A stretch of DNA of 64,000 nt from Motacilla alba alba (GCF_015832195.1 NC_052027.1:1674001-1738000), one strand, 5' to 3'. Positions 13,470 through 30,079 are shown, counted from the stretch's first letter. Notes: generated from the sequence alone by a model not told the origin. A program made the numbers and translations.

Positions 13470-13566
13470 GGAATGTCCCAGGCCAGCTGCTTGGAGCAGC
13501 CTGGGACAGTGGGAGCTGTCCCTGCCGTGGCAGGGGTGGCACTGGCTGGGATTTAATGTCCCTCCA
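13470..13566 (+). mobile_element. CR1 LINE 3' end, interrupted by a solo LTR
   Basis: It contains GCTTGGAGCAGCCTGGGACA, GTGGGAGCTGTCCCTGCC, GGCAGGGGTGGCACTGG and GTCCCTCC. The expected tail is missing because the LTR at 13567 begins there. Confidence 0.8.
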
Positions 13567-13947
13567 TATGGCAGTCCTATTTTCTGGAAAAATCCCCTTG
13601 CCCAGGATTCTTCTCCTGGGAAGCTGAGAGGCCTCAGAGAAAAAGGAAAACAATATTATCTCATTGTTTCTCCTGTGTTTGCTGCCTTAGAATGGGGTTG
13701 GAGATCATTTCATTGGTTTCATGGGAATTGTTTTGACTTAATCATGGCCAAGCTGTGTCGAGGCTCTGGAAAGAGTCACCAGTTTTCATCAGTATCTTTT
13801 TAGCCTTCCTTTCTGTGTTCTTTAGTACAGTTTCAGTTTAGCATTCTTTAATATAATATAGTATCATAAAATAATCAATTAGCCTTCTGAGAACACAGAG
13901 TCACCTTCATCATTCCTGCCTTCATTGGGAACCCCACAAATACACCA
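13567..13947 (+). mobile_element. Solo LTR of an endogenous retrovirus, copy 2
   Basis: This copy belongs to the same family as the elements at 1776 and 53867. Its start reads TATGG where copy 3 has TGTGG, so the terminal TG has decayed. The flanking hexamers CCTCCA and ACTCCC agree at only four of six positions, so the target duplication is weak. It lies directly after a CR1 3' end (13470-13566) and probably inserted into it. No internal viral sequence remains. Confidence 0.82.
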
Positions 13948-13953
13948 ACTCCC

Positions 13954-16363
13954 TGCCAGCCTTCCCAGGGTTTATTGCACAGCTGTCCCTGGGGTTCTGG
14001 CCGTGCTGGGAGCAGAGCAGGCAGAGCTCTCAGGGTGGGGCTGGGTCTGGTTCCCCTCTGCCCAGCAGTGCCTCCCCTCCATGGAGTGACCAGCTCTGGG
14101 CCCCGTGTGTGCAGCTCTGGGGGTTTCTGTTTGTCACAAAGCCCTGGGACCTTTGCACCGAGTTGCTGCTGCACCCAGGGGCACCTGGAGCTGTGGCACA
14201 CAGCCCGAGTGCTCGTGCCCTGTTTGTTCCTGCTTTCCTCATGGCACAGATAAAGCTTTTATCTCTCCTTCTGTGGAGCAGGAATGACAACCTGCTGTCA
14301 GCTGGGCTGACCCCAGTGCCACAGGAAAAGAGAAAGGGTAAAAAAATCCTCCCCCAGAGCTTTTACAGCAAGTGGTGTTTGCTTTCCTCCCCAGCTCTCC
14401 CCTCCTGCGTGGGGCATGCAGCAACTGCCTTTTGCTAATTAATGCCTCGCTTCTTTTATACTTTTAATCTAATTGATACAGAAGATGGAGGTGGTTCACC
14501 ATGAAAGAGCATCAAGTGTTTTGTTGAGCTGCTCCTGACAGCGACTGTTCTGGTGCAGTGATGGTGCTAATGACAGATCCTTGTTCACTGACACTCTTCC
14601 CAGGAGAGGATGCCAGGGGATGGATAATTGGACACACTGGAACCACCTAGAAACTTTTATATCATTTTATATTGAAAAGATAATGACCATTTCTGTCTTG
14701 AAGTGACCTAAAACCTGTAGAATGGCAATGTGCCAAAGCACATGGAAGTTGGGTCCTGTCTGCCTCCTGACAGACATTTGTCAGAGGATTCCATATCAAT
14801 TTGGGATAAATTTAAATGTACTCCTAGCTGCATACTAATTCTAGGTATTAGTGCCTGTCACAGCTTGGCTTGCATGCAGAATGAAAGCTTGTGGTTTATA
14901 TCTGAACAGCAGCATTGCATTTTATCAAAAATGGAATTAAAAAAATTAGAGTTGGGATCTGGAGAGGCTCAGCAGAGATCACTGCAAGCCCCACTGTCTG
15001 TGGGCACATGGACACGGGACAGTCAGCAAAGTCCTGGCTGTCACTGGGCTGAATTGAGCTGTCAGCCCCTTTCTCCCAGCTGTGTTCAGGTGAGACATGG
15101 AATTCCAGAGTGTTTTGGGTCGGAAGGCTCCTCACAGCCCATCCAGCCCCTGGCACGGGCACCTGCCACGGCCCAGGCTGCTCGTTCTCCTCTGCTGTGG
15201 TCGCAGTTACTGATCAGGAGTTGTTTCCCTCTGTAGGTTTTCAATCCACTTTCTTGTACCATTATTATTTTTAGCAGCCCAAAGCAGAAGGATTTTTCTG
15301 TTGTCAGCAGGAAGGGAAGAAGAAGAAGGTGCTGCAGGAGAGGGGATGCTGGGGAAATGGGAGCAGAGGAGATCCCAGTGGATCTGCTCCAACGCACTGG
15401 ATGCAGAGCTTTGCTTTGCCTGCAGATTTTTGGACAGGTGCAAGTGGAACCTTCCGGGGGCAGGGGGCTGGAGCTGGGTGTTCCTCAAGGCCCACACAAC
15501 CCAAACCCTGCTGAGATTCCATGGAATGTCCTCCTGGGCAGTGGCGGTGGCCTGGCATTCCCCCGGGCTCCAGGGAAGGTTCTGTCTGTGCCCCCAGAGT
15601 GACATTTCCTCAGCAGGGCTGATGTGTGCAGGATGTGGCGGTGGCACCGGGGCAGCTGCACGCAGCACAGCCCAGGCTGGCTGCCCTTGGGCCACGCTGG
15701 CATTTCGGGAGCTGACGGCAGCCTGGGCTCCTGCCTGGCTCCAGAGACCCGAGCATTCCAGCAGATTGCAAACTGGTCAGGGAGGTTTTCCTCACAGATC
15801 CGTCACAGCCACGACGTCCTGCTGTCGTACCTCAGGCAGCTGAAAAACCTTGCAGGCAGTTCTTGTGTAGAAATCTCAGTTTTGGCCGTTTCCAGAGCAG
15901 GGCAGCTCTGCCAGTCCTGGTGTGGAAGTGTGGCACACCCAGTACCAGTTCCAGCAGGAGTTTTTCTACATTTTTTTATTTATCTCTAGGGTCTTTTTGC
16001 TTATATGTTTAGGAGGATGTAAGTATTTTCTGTTTATGTGTAGTTAAATATCTTGTAGTGGTGTAATGAAGCTTTCTCACTCCAGCCAGGGCTTTACTGC
16101 TCCTTGTCCCCAGGAGCTGTTAATTACTGATGGGATTTTTACTCAAGTGAGATCCTATCCATGTGTCCCACTTCCACTGCTGGCTCATTTTTATTTCCTA
16201 TTTTTCTGTGTAATTGTAATGGATTTTTTGTTTTCATAAAAAGTCATTTTATACCTGGGGCGCTGAAGCTTGATGGTATTTACACATGCTAGCCGTTTTT
16301 TAAATGGCAGCTCCACATACAGAGTTGAATTCTTTTTGTTGGGTTGGAGATCAGGGGAAGGTT
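13954..16363. other. Intergenic with one CR1 remnant
   Basis: Apart from the CR1 piece at 15095-15185, it is unique, with GC-rich stretches that give overlapping accidental frames at 15.2-15.9 kb. No gene seen. Confidence 0.55.
15095..15185 (-). mobile_element. CR1 LINE 3' end, truncated and diverged
   Basis: In reverse orientation it carries the GTTTTGGGTCGGAAGGCTCC block, CCATCCAGCCCCTGGCACGG and CACGGCCCAGGCTGCTC, which correspond to the CR1 3' terminus. Confidence 0.65.
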
Positions 16364-16552
16364 CATCCCCAGAGGGTGCTGGCACTGGCCAGGCTCCCTA
16401 GGAACGGGCACAGCCCCAGAGCTCCAGGAGGGTTTGAAAAACCCTCCCAGGGATGCTCAGGGTGGGATTTGGGGTGTCTGGGCAGGGACTGGGGCTGCCC
16501 TGGATGATCCCTGTGGATCTCTTCCAGCTGATGATTTTCCATGATCCAAACT
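16364..16552 (+). mobile_element. CR1 LINE fragment
   Basis: It has the words CCCAGAGGGTGCTGGCACTG, ACCCTCCCAGGGATGCTCAG, TGGATGATCCCTGTGGATC and the terminal TTCCATGATCC. It closely resembles the copy at 42866-43072, so both belong to one subfamily. Confidence 0.8.
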
Positions 16553-19500
16553 TGCTCAGTTTTTCTCTTTGAGTTCTGTCATAGTGTAAATGGCACTAAA
16601 AGAGGGGAGAGAAAGAAATATATGCAAAGTCAAAGCAGAATTATTGTAGTGAGAGCACTTTTCCACCTGCCTCACATGACAGGAATATGTATATGTGATT
16701 TATTGCTATTTTCCATGGAAGGACACCGTTTTCCTGGGTAGAATTACAATTGAAGCAGCAAGAATCTCATCAGTCACCCAGCCATGTTTCTGTGACATGT
16801 ACAACTTGCAAGTCAGACACTGAAATCTTTATTTGAGCAAAGTTGTCCTTTGTCACGGTGCAAATTGTGTTTGAGTGAGGAGTTAATTGCACAGTTGCTA
16901 CTTCTAACAAGGAGCCACGTTAGGGTAGAAGCTGTCACAGGAGGACTGGAATCAGCAGGAATTCAGATTTTGGTGGGTGTTTGGTTAATTCATAGCAAAC
17001 ACTTTGGGATTCTGCACTTCCAGGTGTGCAGCCCTCTCCACCAGGAGTTCATCACGGTGAATTCAGAATTAATACAAGTCTGAACAGTGGCTGGACTTAG
17101 GAGCATTCAAATTACGAAGGAGATTTATTACTTCTGGGCATTAAATACAAACCACCGTGACTGGAGCTGCCTCACGCTCCTCGCCCGGAATCCCCAGCGT
17201 GCTGCAGCAGCTCCTCTCAAATGCTGTAATATTTTCAAGGTCTATCAACCTGGAAATCAGCCCTGGTTTTTCCTGAGATGCAGCTTTGCTCCCTGACAGC
17301 AGCTTGACTCCTGTCTTTCATCCCCACTGAGGTTTTTTGGGAGTCTGTCCCTGCTGAAGGGAGAGGAGCTGTCATTCCAACAAATCCTCCCGGGCAGGAC
17401 TTGGGGTGGTTGCTGACCCTGCTCCTGCCCCAGCCATCAGTCACTCACCTCCTCAAATGAAATGATAAGAAATCTGTTCAGCTCTGAGTAGCTGGAGTAA
17501 ATCAGGGACACGCCTGTGCTGATTGGGAGGCTGGAGGTTTTCCAGACTTCATCTGCAGGATGAATTGGGGAGGATTTATTCGCCCTTTCATTCCTTGACA
17601 GCTTTGCTTTCGCTCGTGGCAGAGGTTAGAACAATCACACAGGCTATTGGGGAAGTATTGAGATTAATGATTTGGGGTGTACGCTGTTTCTCCCCACTCA
17701 GAACGCTCAGGGATAAGAAAGTGGAGCAGCTCCTGGCTTTGAGGTGGGATCTGGAGGTGCTGTGTCTTCAGAGGAGGAGTGGAGGAGGTTTCCAGAAGGA
17801 CTGAGGGGCTGGTGCTGGGAGATGAAAATGGCTGGGCTTTAGGAACCTCACAAGGACAAGGAGCACGCAGCAGGAGGAACCTTTGGCTCAAAAGCGTTGG
17901 AGAATGTTTGGGCTCTTTAGGGGAAAAGACCTGAAATATTATTAACCCTTTAATTCCATTTCTCCAGTGGCTTCTGCCACCCAGCGCTGATGGTTTCTAT
18001 GCTGACTTCCCTCTAGAGATAAGAAAACTTGATATTAAATACCACAGTATCTTGTTTTGCATATGATTTGAATTATTAAATGGCTTTTAAATTATTTGCT
18101 GCAGGCAAAACAGTCACAGTATCTATTTGATCTTTTATCCGTGCTGATCGTTTGAGCTCGTGCTATTAGGCTCCTGTTTGCTGACTGGATAAATGTGAGG
18201 GGAGAATCCAGAATTCCAGACTGGGAAGCTGCTCTGTTTTCAGTGTGCCAGGGGGAGAGAAAGGCTCCTTGCCTGTATTGTCCCAGGTCCTGTTCTTTAT
18301 GCTGGGGTAGTGTTGGTGCTGCTGTGGATCTTTAACAGAAACAGGTGGCATCCTTCTTGCCTCCGCAGGGGGAGGAAGGGCAGAGCTGTGTGTGGAAATT
18401 CTTTGCTCAGAGAATGAATTTTTAGTGTAACTACATTTAAAAAGTAGGCTATAGGCATGAACGGGTTACAGGTGATGTTTGGATTTTGTTTTTACTTGGT
18501 AGCTTTTTGTTTCTGCTTGGTAGCCAAAGGTCAGTAGAGATTTCTACAGATCAAAAATTTGACAGGGGTTCATCCCAGGAACAAATAAAGTAAATAAAAT
18601 TTGGTTAAAAATGTGAAAATGGGAGAAATAAAGAGGAAAGGCCTAGAAAGAAAGAACATGCCCTTGTATGTGATTTGTGACATCTCTTTTGGTCCATTTT
18701 TTCCATTTTTTTTGCTGCCTTTTTCCTGATCTCTGTCTCTCAAGGCAGTCTCCTAAATAAACTCAGAGGTAGTTCAAGAAGGCTGAGGAAATGAGCTGGT
18801 ACCTATAGCAGTAGTGCAGTCCTTATTGACTTTGGGAAGATAAGGATCAGGGCCCCTGTGTGAGTTCAATTCCTACAATTACACGGAGGAGAATGAATCA
18901 CTGGGGAAAGCAAACTAACTGAGAGCTCCTTCGAGATGGGATTTTCAAATTGGGCCAAAAGGAAATGAGGTGTCCAGATTCCATTAAAACAGAACTGAAA
19001 GCTGGAGCACAGCTCTCCCAGTCCCTTCTGATAAACAGCTCAGGAAAAGTTCATTGTGGATGATAACCTTGAAGGTTTGTGGCTCCACTATCAGCACCAG
19101 CCTCGACATGAAAGAACGTGGAAGCCACAGAATCCACTTCTCTGGCATCGGTCCTGAGGGATGTGTGGCAGCAAAACTTCCCACTGGGGGAGGACAGGGA
19201 GCAGCTCAATAACTGCTAATGGCATCATTTCCCACTAAACCTGTTTGAAGCTGCTGTTTAGGGACTTGCAAATGGCCTTAAATAGCTCCTGCCATTGCAG
19301 GATCTCCTTGGGAGCGCTGTTAGTGGTGCACTTAAACATCTGCACCTTCCTCCCATTGTTCTCCAAGCCGGCCCAAGCTGATGTTTGTGCTTCTCCTGGG
19401 CAGAGGAGGAGTAGGGGCAGGAACAGCCAGGGCTGTCTGGGCTGTGCTCTCAGACCAAACCTGAAGCTGAGGCTCTGCAGATGCTCCTCCTGCCATCTCC

Positions 19501-22500
19501 CTCCTCCTCTGTGCGTTTTGATCAGCAGAATCTGCTTTGGTCTGCAGCTTGTACAGATCATGGCACGTGGAGTGCAGCACTGGGGTTCAGCTGTTTGCCA
19601 TGAAAACTGGCAGAGGTTTTGCCAGCAGTCTCTCCTGGTGCTCTGGAGGGGTTGTGAGATGGCTCCCCCTGCTCCACTCCCACATTGCTGTGCTGGGCAC
19701 ATCCGCAGTGATGCTCTGTAGGATGGGGAGATGGACCCCGGTGTGCCCAAGCACTCATCCTGTTCCCATGCGGGGCACAGCTGTGGTAGAGTGGCCAGAG
19801 GAGCCCTCACTTGTTTAAGCCAAGGATTTCAGGAATTCCATTGCTGTCATTTGTCCTCAGCCTTATTTTCAAGGTTGCCAGCATAAAGCAAAAGCAGTTG
19901 CCTGATTTGAACTCAAATTGTTTATTGCTGCTGTCCCCGGTTGTCAGGGGCAGTGGGGCCAGTTTATGCCCTTCTCTCTGGATCCCAGATTCCCTGAAAT
20001 ATTTCCAGTTCCACCCCTTCATGGAACCAGAGTCCCAAACTGCTGCTCTTTTCATGGCCACCTTTTAGTGACCCTGGGAGTAGTCCTGGGCAGGGCTGGA
20101 GCTTGTGTGAAAGAATTGCTGAGTTTGTGCTCCTCACTCCAAGCCCATGTCCTGGGTCAGTTTTGGGTTGTGGGTGAAAACACCCTCTCCATCCAGTAAA
20201 ATATGATTTAGGGGAGGAGATGAAAAGTGGGTTTAGCTAAAATACTGCATCCCACACTTGAGCGGGTTATTTATTCTTCAGGGGACTGAAATATTTTACT
20301 ATTGGGTGACCAAGGGGAAGTAACAGTGCAGAAGTTTAGTTGGGTATGAAATATCTGCTCTTACACAGCCTCTCTGAACCAAGAGCCAAATGAAAGCTAA
20401 CAGTGGTTTTCCCTTCCTGTTTTCCAAGTGGCCAGTCTCAGTCCCTGATTCTGAGCAAACCGGGGTGGTTTTTGTCTTCAGTGCAGAGTAGATGCAAATA
20501 CATTTTGAAGGCAATTAGAGTATTTTTACTTTTGCTCACAATAAACTGCAAGCACAATGAAATTGCTAGCACAAGGTTGAAGGTTATTTACTACGATTAT
20601 ATGCCACATGTGATTAATCTCTTCCCCGCTTTTTATTCTTTTATTAGCAAGATTATAAATATCCAGGGGATCTCCACAGAATTCTGCAGGGTCAGATTAA
20701 AAGGCTGAAAATACTTAGCACAGGTGGCTGTGTGTGCAGAATGCACTGCCTTAACAAGGTGCTTTTTGCTGCTCTCTGGTGACCTGCAGCTCCCTCCAGG
20801 ACTCCCAGCAGCAGCTTCCCTGCAATCCTGCAGATCAGCACATCCCAACAAGTCTGTGCCTCTTATCAGGCCATTTCCCCCCGCAGTCCTCTAACAGCAC
20901 TGCTCTAAAGAGATGATAACTGACAGAAAAGAGAGGGAACACAGGGCCTGCTATTCCCCAGTGGAAAGGAACGTGTTAAACATGGCTTTTCTTCCTGGAG
21001 GTTGCTGAGCTCACTGGGGAATGTGGCTCTGGCCTCCTCCATGGCCCTGTGTCCCTGTCACCTTCACTTTCACCAGTGCCTGTGCTTCTGCAGCTGCCCA
21101 GATCTGCCAAGACAGCCAGGTGAGAACAGATCAGGCCCCCCACACACAGAGCAGCTGCTGTGGTCTGTGTCCAGCAGCACAGAGTGCTCGACACAGGCTT
21201 GCTCAGAAGGCAAACGGAGCCCCAGGCTGTCTGGAGTGAAGGATGGCAGAGGGAGGAAGAGGAGGATGGCTGTTCTGGAGGGCAGCCCCACGCACAGGTT
21301 AGCTGATGGTCCCTGAGGAAGCAACACCTCGGACCCAAAGTGCTGTGTTCTTCCAGCAGTTTGGTGGGAGGTTCAGGCAGAGCTGTGTGATCCTGGGGAA
21401 ATGCTGCAGGAAGCTGAGGAGATGCTGCAAAAGGGGCCTTGCTTTGCACCTTCTGACACCTGCTCAACTAATTATTTCCCAAAGACAGTTTTATGATGTC
21501 ATGCGAGCGGGAAGCCAACATTCTGTGGCCAACCTTGTCCTCAGTGTCCTTTCCTCTGTCCTTCTCTCAGCTGAATCTTTGCTGCAGAAGAGATCTTGGT
21601 TTAATTCATTGTGCCTGCAGCTTTAAGGCTAGAATAGAATATAGACCAGATGATAATTATTGCTCTGAAGCTCTTATGGAGAAGGCAGCATGAGGGAATG
21701 CCCCATTTACATTAAAAACAAATCCAGGAGAAGGTGATGAAGAAATGCTTTCACCATGTTTCTTCTCCGTGATCAAAGGACACTTGCCTAACCCCAACAT
21801 CTAATTGTCACATGATTAAAAATGTATGAGAGCTCCTGAACGTAGAAAAGATTGTGTGTAGCAGCACAAATACTTGATTGAAATGCATTATTAATAATTA
21901 ATACCTCCACTCAGCCTCATGTGGAAGCACAAGACCAATGGGGCAGCTTGTCCAAGGGACGGGTGGATAAGGTTTTGTACCAAGGCAGCTGATCAGTGAA
22001 GCAATGCTGGTAACTTTTCACTTTTAGGCAAGGAAAACGAAGTTGGAAGCTTACCTGTAAATTTTAATGGGACTTGGATATATTTGAGAAGCCAATGAGT
22101 TAAAAAACTTCACACAGCCCCAGGCACATCCGTGCTTTGAACGATTAACTTTTACTGGCCAAGAACTTATTCAGTGCGTAAAAATATGTAAAATTTGCAC
22201 ATTGAAAGTGGTGATCAAGTGTAGAAAATGCTGTGCTTGTTGCAGAGGGCTGTGAGATGTGACCACGTGTTCCCCAGAGCCCACCCTGCTCTTGGCTCGT
22301 GTGCAGAACTTCCAGGGATTCAGAAAAGACAAAGGACAACGCTTCCATAGGTTCAACTGTAAATGATGCCTTTATATTGTACCCGGTGCACACAGATCAC
22401 TGCTGCTCTCCTTTAGCACAGTAATTCAGGAAAATGCTCAGAATATGGATTCATTTTAAGCCTGTAAAAAATACAGTTCAGTATTGGACCAAATGTAACT

Positions 22501-22589
22501 GTCTTGGTAGTTTTAATCTTAATTTCTGCTTTTGGAGGAACATTAATCCAAATAAGTTTCTTTTCAAGTATATTCCAAGATTCAACTGG
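16553..22589. other. Intergenic, no supported feature
   Basis: About 6 kb of unique sequence. Frames such as 19235-19810 (minus) and 20976-21467 (minus) are Cys/Ser/Leu-rich, overlap frames on the other strand and have no family signature. The last part may still be LRRN1 3'UTR. Confidence 0.55.
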
Positions 22590-23802
22590 TTTATTTCAGT
22601 TTGGTGGCACTGAGTTTGTTTTGTCCTAACTGATGGTAATGACAGCTAAATGTCAGCTTCATTTCTATCTTAGCTCAAAATATAAACAGAAAAGTATACA
22701 AAAAGGAAAATGTCCTGTTACACACTCTGTGAATTCTTCTTGCTGTGTACCCTATGCCAAACAGTTTTGATTCTGCATGTGACTCTCAGTCCAGAAGCCA
22801 TGCTGAGATATTTTTCTCAATAAATTATTTCCCATGTTTTGCCTCTAGTGCAGAGAAAACACTGCTATTAACATAAATGCATAAAAAACCTGAACCTGGA
22901 ACTTCATTTCATCAAGAAAAAAACCCCATGATATTTTTTATATAACATTTTGGATATATTTTATGTCAAAACGTGATCACCAGTCAAACTAGTGACATCT
23001 AAACCCAATACATTATTGTGACTTCTAAATTAAAAACATCAGAACAAAACTAAATTTATTATAGCTCTGCCTTCATTAAACACCGTGTGTTGGTGATTTA
23101 AACACAACAAAACTCTAGTAATTCTTCAAAAGTGTCTACTAAATAGAATAAAAAAGAATAAGAACAATTAACATTTAGTCTGTTACATTAAAAAATTGGA
23201 TGTACTTATTCCTATTGCCTGTTAGCTTTACCTAAGCCTTCAACTACTACAAAAATAACAATAATAAAAAAGAAAACTCATTGCTGAAAGTCAAAAACAT
23301 TCAAATCAGTTGATACAACATTACAGTACAGTCAACTAACATCATTCAGGGCCTCCTTTTCTCAGGGTAGAGTCCTCAGACCAGGGTCACAAACCTAGTT
23401 CACTGCAGGTCCAAAACTGAGGGTTAGCTCGGTGCCATCCTGCCCCGCCATGGCTTCGGGGAACCAGGCTCAGCCTCTCCTCCTTTTTATTCAGCACTGG
23501 AGTTAGGACACTGTTAAGTTTAGCACAATAACTAAAAAAAAACCCAAAAAACCAAAAAAAAAAAAACCCAGAAAAAAAAAGAATAAAATAAAGAGAGGAG
23601 TGGAAGCTAGGTGAAGCTGCCATTTGTGTCAACCCATTGCGATACGCTATACTAAAAAAATCCTGAAATATCCACCTGTCCTCACCGCTCTGCCACGGAC
23701 TAGCAAAGTCAAAAATACAAAAGTCTTCAACTCGTCGTTTTTGCAGAATAAAGCAAAAAAGTCTTTGTGCTCCTTACTACCAGAAGCAAAATATCCTCTG
23801 AG
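22590..23802 (-). other. LRRN1: Probable LRRN1 3'UTR with candidate poly(A) signals
   Basis: Downstream of the TAA stop (23803-23805) the sequence is A+T-rich and free of recognisable repeats, as expected of a long neuronal 3'UTR. Minus-strand AATAAA hexamers lie at 23486-23491, 23055-23060 and 22590-22595. An A-rich plus-strand stretch at about 23528-23590 would be a U-rich tract in the mRNA. Which hexamer is used cannot be decided from sequence, so the lower boundary is the farthest candidate. Confidence 0.45.
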
Positions 23803-26186
<2,384 letters not shown>

Positions 26187-27051
26187 CTGAAAGCAGATTA
26201 GGGTATATGTTATGCTCAGCTCATATACAGTTCATCTATTATTTAGTTTCTTCAACCTTTGAAAGAAAATATCTGAAAACAATCATTATTTCAGCAGTAA
26301 TCTCTTACAAAAATTCCAATCTGGTGTAGGTAAATTATCTAGGGTTTGGAACTCTCTCCCTCTTGGGGTTTACATGAGACATCTCTTTGAGTGAATTATC
26401 TAAAAATAAAACTTTGGGATGGATACCTTTCAGATTTACCCTGCAGGAGATGTTTGAATGGCTTGGGAATGCTGAGGGTGGAGGATGTGCTGGTGAGCAC
26501 AGCAGGGTCTCAGACAGGCATTAATGCCCAACCCCTGTCCCCAAGGCTGGGATTTCAGCCGCGTGGAACTAAGGCTCAGGAAGCTGCTGGTTTAGAAGTT
26601 TGAAGCTAAATGCTTATGAACTTTGCCAAAATTTACCCCAGTTAATCAAATCAGTTCCAGATAACAGCTTAGATTTAATCCAGCTCAGCACCAAACAATA
26701 ACAGTAAATTTGATTAAATGAATGTACTGCCCCTATTTCATCAGTGTTTGTACTGCATTGTGATGGTATGAACTGTTCACAATTCCAAACTGCTGTGTAA
26801 GCCCCACATTTGTATCTGCTTAGCCTGAAGCTGTTCGTGCAAGAGTGCCTTTCAATTAACCCAGCTGTGTCCAGGCACCTCAGAACATCTGGTGTACCGT
26901 GAGGCTCTGAACACACATTCCAGGGAAATCTCCAAGTAAAATCTTTCTCATTCTCCCTTCATCAGAAAATCACTCTGGTGAGTGCAGCTGAGACTTCTCA
27001 AACAAAAGGTTTGGGTTTTTCTGTGACTGAAATAATCAGGTTGTGCTGGGT

Positions 27052-27190
27052 GGACTCCTCATCCCTGGAAGTGTCCAAGGCCAGGCTGGATGGGGCTTGG
27101 AGCAACCTGGGGCACTGGAAGGTGGCAGGGGTGGCACTGGATGGGCTTTAAGGTCCCTCCCAACTCAAACCACTCTGTGATATCTGAGAG
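27052..27190 (+). mobile_element. CR1 LINE 3' end in LRRN1 intron 1
   Basis: CATCCCTGGAAGTGTCCAAG, GCCAGGCTGGATGGGGCTTG, GCAGGGGTGGCACTGGATGG and TTTAAGGTCCCTCCCAACTC appear in order, a textbook CR1 3' end. It is antisense to LRRN1. Confidence 0.88.
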
Positions 27191-30079
27191 AACTCGGTGA
27201 TGAAATCGCGTCTTTTTCAATCAGAATGTAGCAAAGCTTCAACCAAGTCACAGCCCACAAAGGATGGTACTGTATAAAATATTAAAACTAAATACAGCTT
27301 TTAAAATAGGTTTAAAGTACTCCTCTGGACAGTGGTGACAGGAATCCCATTTGTACAACGCTTACTTCTAAATCTGATCATATTAAATAACGAAATTCCC
27401 GTGTTTTATTCTAGATTATGGTGTAGTGCTGCAGGTAGAACACACCCAAGAAAATTTCATTATTTATTTTAATATTGTTCTTCTGTGGTTGTGCTTTGGA
27501 GGAAGGGGAAGAGGAGTGGGACCCAGAATACATTTGACCCTGTTGAGTCAGGTTTTCTGTCTGGTGGCTGAGACTTCAATGAGAGCTGAGCAGACTCTGC
27601 TGGAGGGGGGAAAACCAACTGTAGGACCAACATTCCTTCCCAAATAACCCCCCACTGATGGAAGAATTGACTAAGACTGTATTAAAAATAAATCCTAATG
27701 GCACAGTGGTAGTAGGGAACGTGTTAGTGTGGAGTGATGAGGAGGCTGGGGTAGCTGAGCTGTGCTGACTCTGATGGATGCTTCCCTCCACAGCAACACA
27801 TTTGTAGCTGACCCAAGCCAGCCAATTCTAGGAAAATTGATGGCGTTTGAGGTTTAATTGATTTAATTGCAGATTTTCAAATGGCAGTGTTTTGCAGTGA
27901 ATAATGCAGGCAGTGCTTTCCCCCAGGCAGGTGCAAGAGGTGCCCTGAGCTGCCGTGCCCGTGGGCTGTCCCCTCACACAGGAACATGTCCCTGCTCCAG
28001 CCCTGGAGCAGAAAGGGAGCATTGCTCCCCAAATTCCTACCTGGGCAATTTCTCCTGCAGCTTCTCAGTGGATGAGGAGAAGGGAGATGGAGCCTTACAA
28101 AGCTGAGGGCCCTAATGATGTTTTACTACTGCTTTAGCCCTGATGTAGCTGTATGAATCATGTAATGCTTTAAAAACCAAACTGCCTGAAAAACACTTCA
28201 AAGGTTCTTTTAAAATATGTAGGAGCGTGTCTAGATGTTGCAAAAAAAAAAAAAATCAAATTCTATCTTTCTTTGTTGAATATTTACATCCTCTTTCTTG
28301 CACGTTACAGTTATTGTTCATCCTTGCTAAGAAGGCATTTGTGGGTTTATTGACCAGAGTTCTGGGTTTATGATCACTGTAAATATATGATTTTACAGGT
28401 TCCTAGTGGCTCGTTCTCTTCTGTAGCTATTTTCTGCTGCAAATGGATTTAATTTTCTTTGACTGCAAATTTAGAAACAGCCCACACATTGCTTTCCTCA
28501 GTCTCTCCCAGCCCAGGGCAGCTTGGATGAAGCTGGAAATAATTCCAGGGTAACCAAAGGGTGAATTCTGAGCAGCCCCACGTGCCCCAGCCCGTCTCAG
28601 GGCTGTGCTGGTGTCAGTGGCAGCCCAGGGGCTGCAGCAGGAGGGACAACCCAAGGCATGCCCTTGGTTTTAGCTACCTGTGGTGTGTAAAACCCCATGC
28701 ACAGCCCTGACCAAAGCTACAGAGGCAGCAGAGCAGCCACCCAAAGCCATCCTTTAGCTCTTCTGGATTCTCAGCTTTGCAGCAGCACTGATCCCAGACA
28801 CCTCTGCAGTGTTTGGTGTCGCAGACACTGAGGGTGTGAAGGAAAGCTTTTAGCATTCCCTGCCTTCCCTCTCATTTGTGAGATTCATATTTTCTGCTGT
28901 TCCAACCCACAACAGCAGTTGTAACAGCTGGTAACTTGATATCAGCAGAAATAATGGCTAATTTTATGTGAGAGATACGGAGGGAGTTATTTTACTCCGA
29001 GCTAATTAAATGCATTTTCCGTGGCACTGCTCAGTACCCAGTGCAGAAAAAAAGCCACATTTCTGTCACCAGCAAACCCACAGCAGCTGCCCGGGGTGTT
29101 GGCTCGTTCCTGTTCCCTGAGGGCAGAAACAGGAGCATCGTCCCTGCCTCCCATCCTGGAACTGCCATGGGGAGGTCGGACTCTTCCCTTCCCACCCAAG
29201 TTCTGAAAAATGGTTAATCCTGAGAATTTGTTTGGCCCGTGAGGGGTGTTTGGTTATGGAGTAGAAGGTCCTTCATCTCAGTTTTCCTTGGAAAGAGGGT
29301 GGGTGGGAAGAGGTGTGCCCTGGCAACCACAGCCTTACTGGTGGCTCTTGAAGAGTGAGGTTGGGTGGGTGATTGGAAGAAAAAATACATTTAAACCTCC
29401 AGTGCAGGAAGAGGAAAATATGAAGAGACAAGCATGAAGTAAACTGTTCATTAAAAGTGTTCACAGTTAACCTGCCAACTAAAAAGAACAGATATTACAC
29501 ATTTTTGCTTGGTAATGGGAAAACAAAGTGTTGTCACTTCCCTGACAACTGTATTAATGGTCACGATTAAAATTCGCTGAAAAGAGCAACAATCTTGTTT
29601 GCACATGGATATCTGGGTGCATTTTGAAACAGTGATGCTGCCACAGCAAATCCTCCCTCTCCACAGTTCCGTGGCTCATTCCTGCAGAGTTTCTTGTACG
29701 TTGCAGTAGCATCAGCCCAGATTTTGGTCGGCAGCCACCTGCTCTGAGTGTGCCCAGGTAAAAGTTGGAAGGATCAGATACACGAAGAAATTACCTCAGG
29801 CTAAGACAAGCAATTTATTCTGCAGTTGCTGAGAGCCAGGAGCACACGCTGATCCCCCGCTCCTCCCCTCTTTCCCAGGCTGAGCCTCAGTACCTGAGCT
29901 GTGTGCTGGAAAATTGTCTGAGGTGCTGATGACTCGTGCAGCTCCTCGTTCCCATCACCATCGGGAAAACCTGTCCTGGCTGCTGCAGCCTGGCCTGGGT
30001 GGGACAGCCCTGCCCAGGACCTGCAGCAGGGTTTGTGCCAGCTAGGAGAGCCGGGGGGCTCAGGTGGAACTGGGAAATG

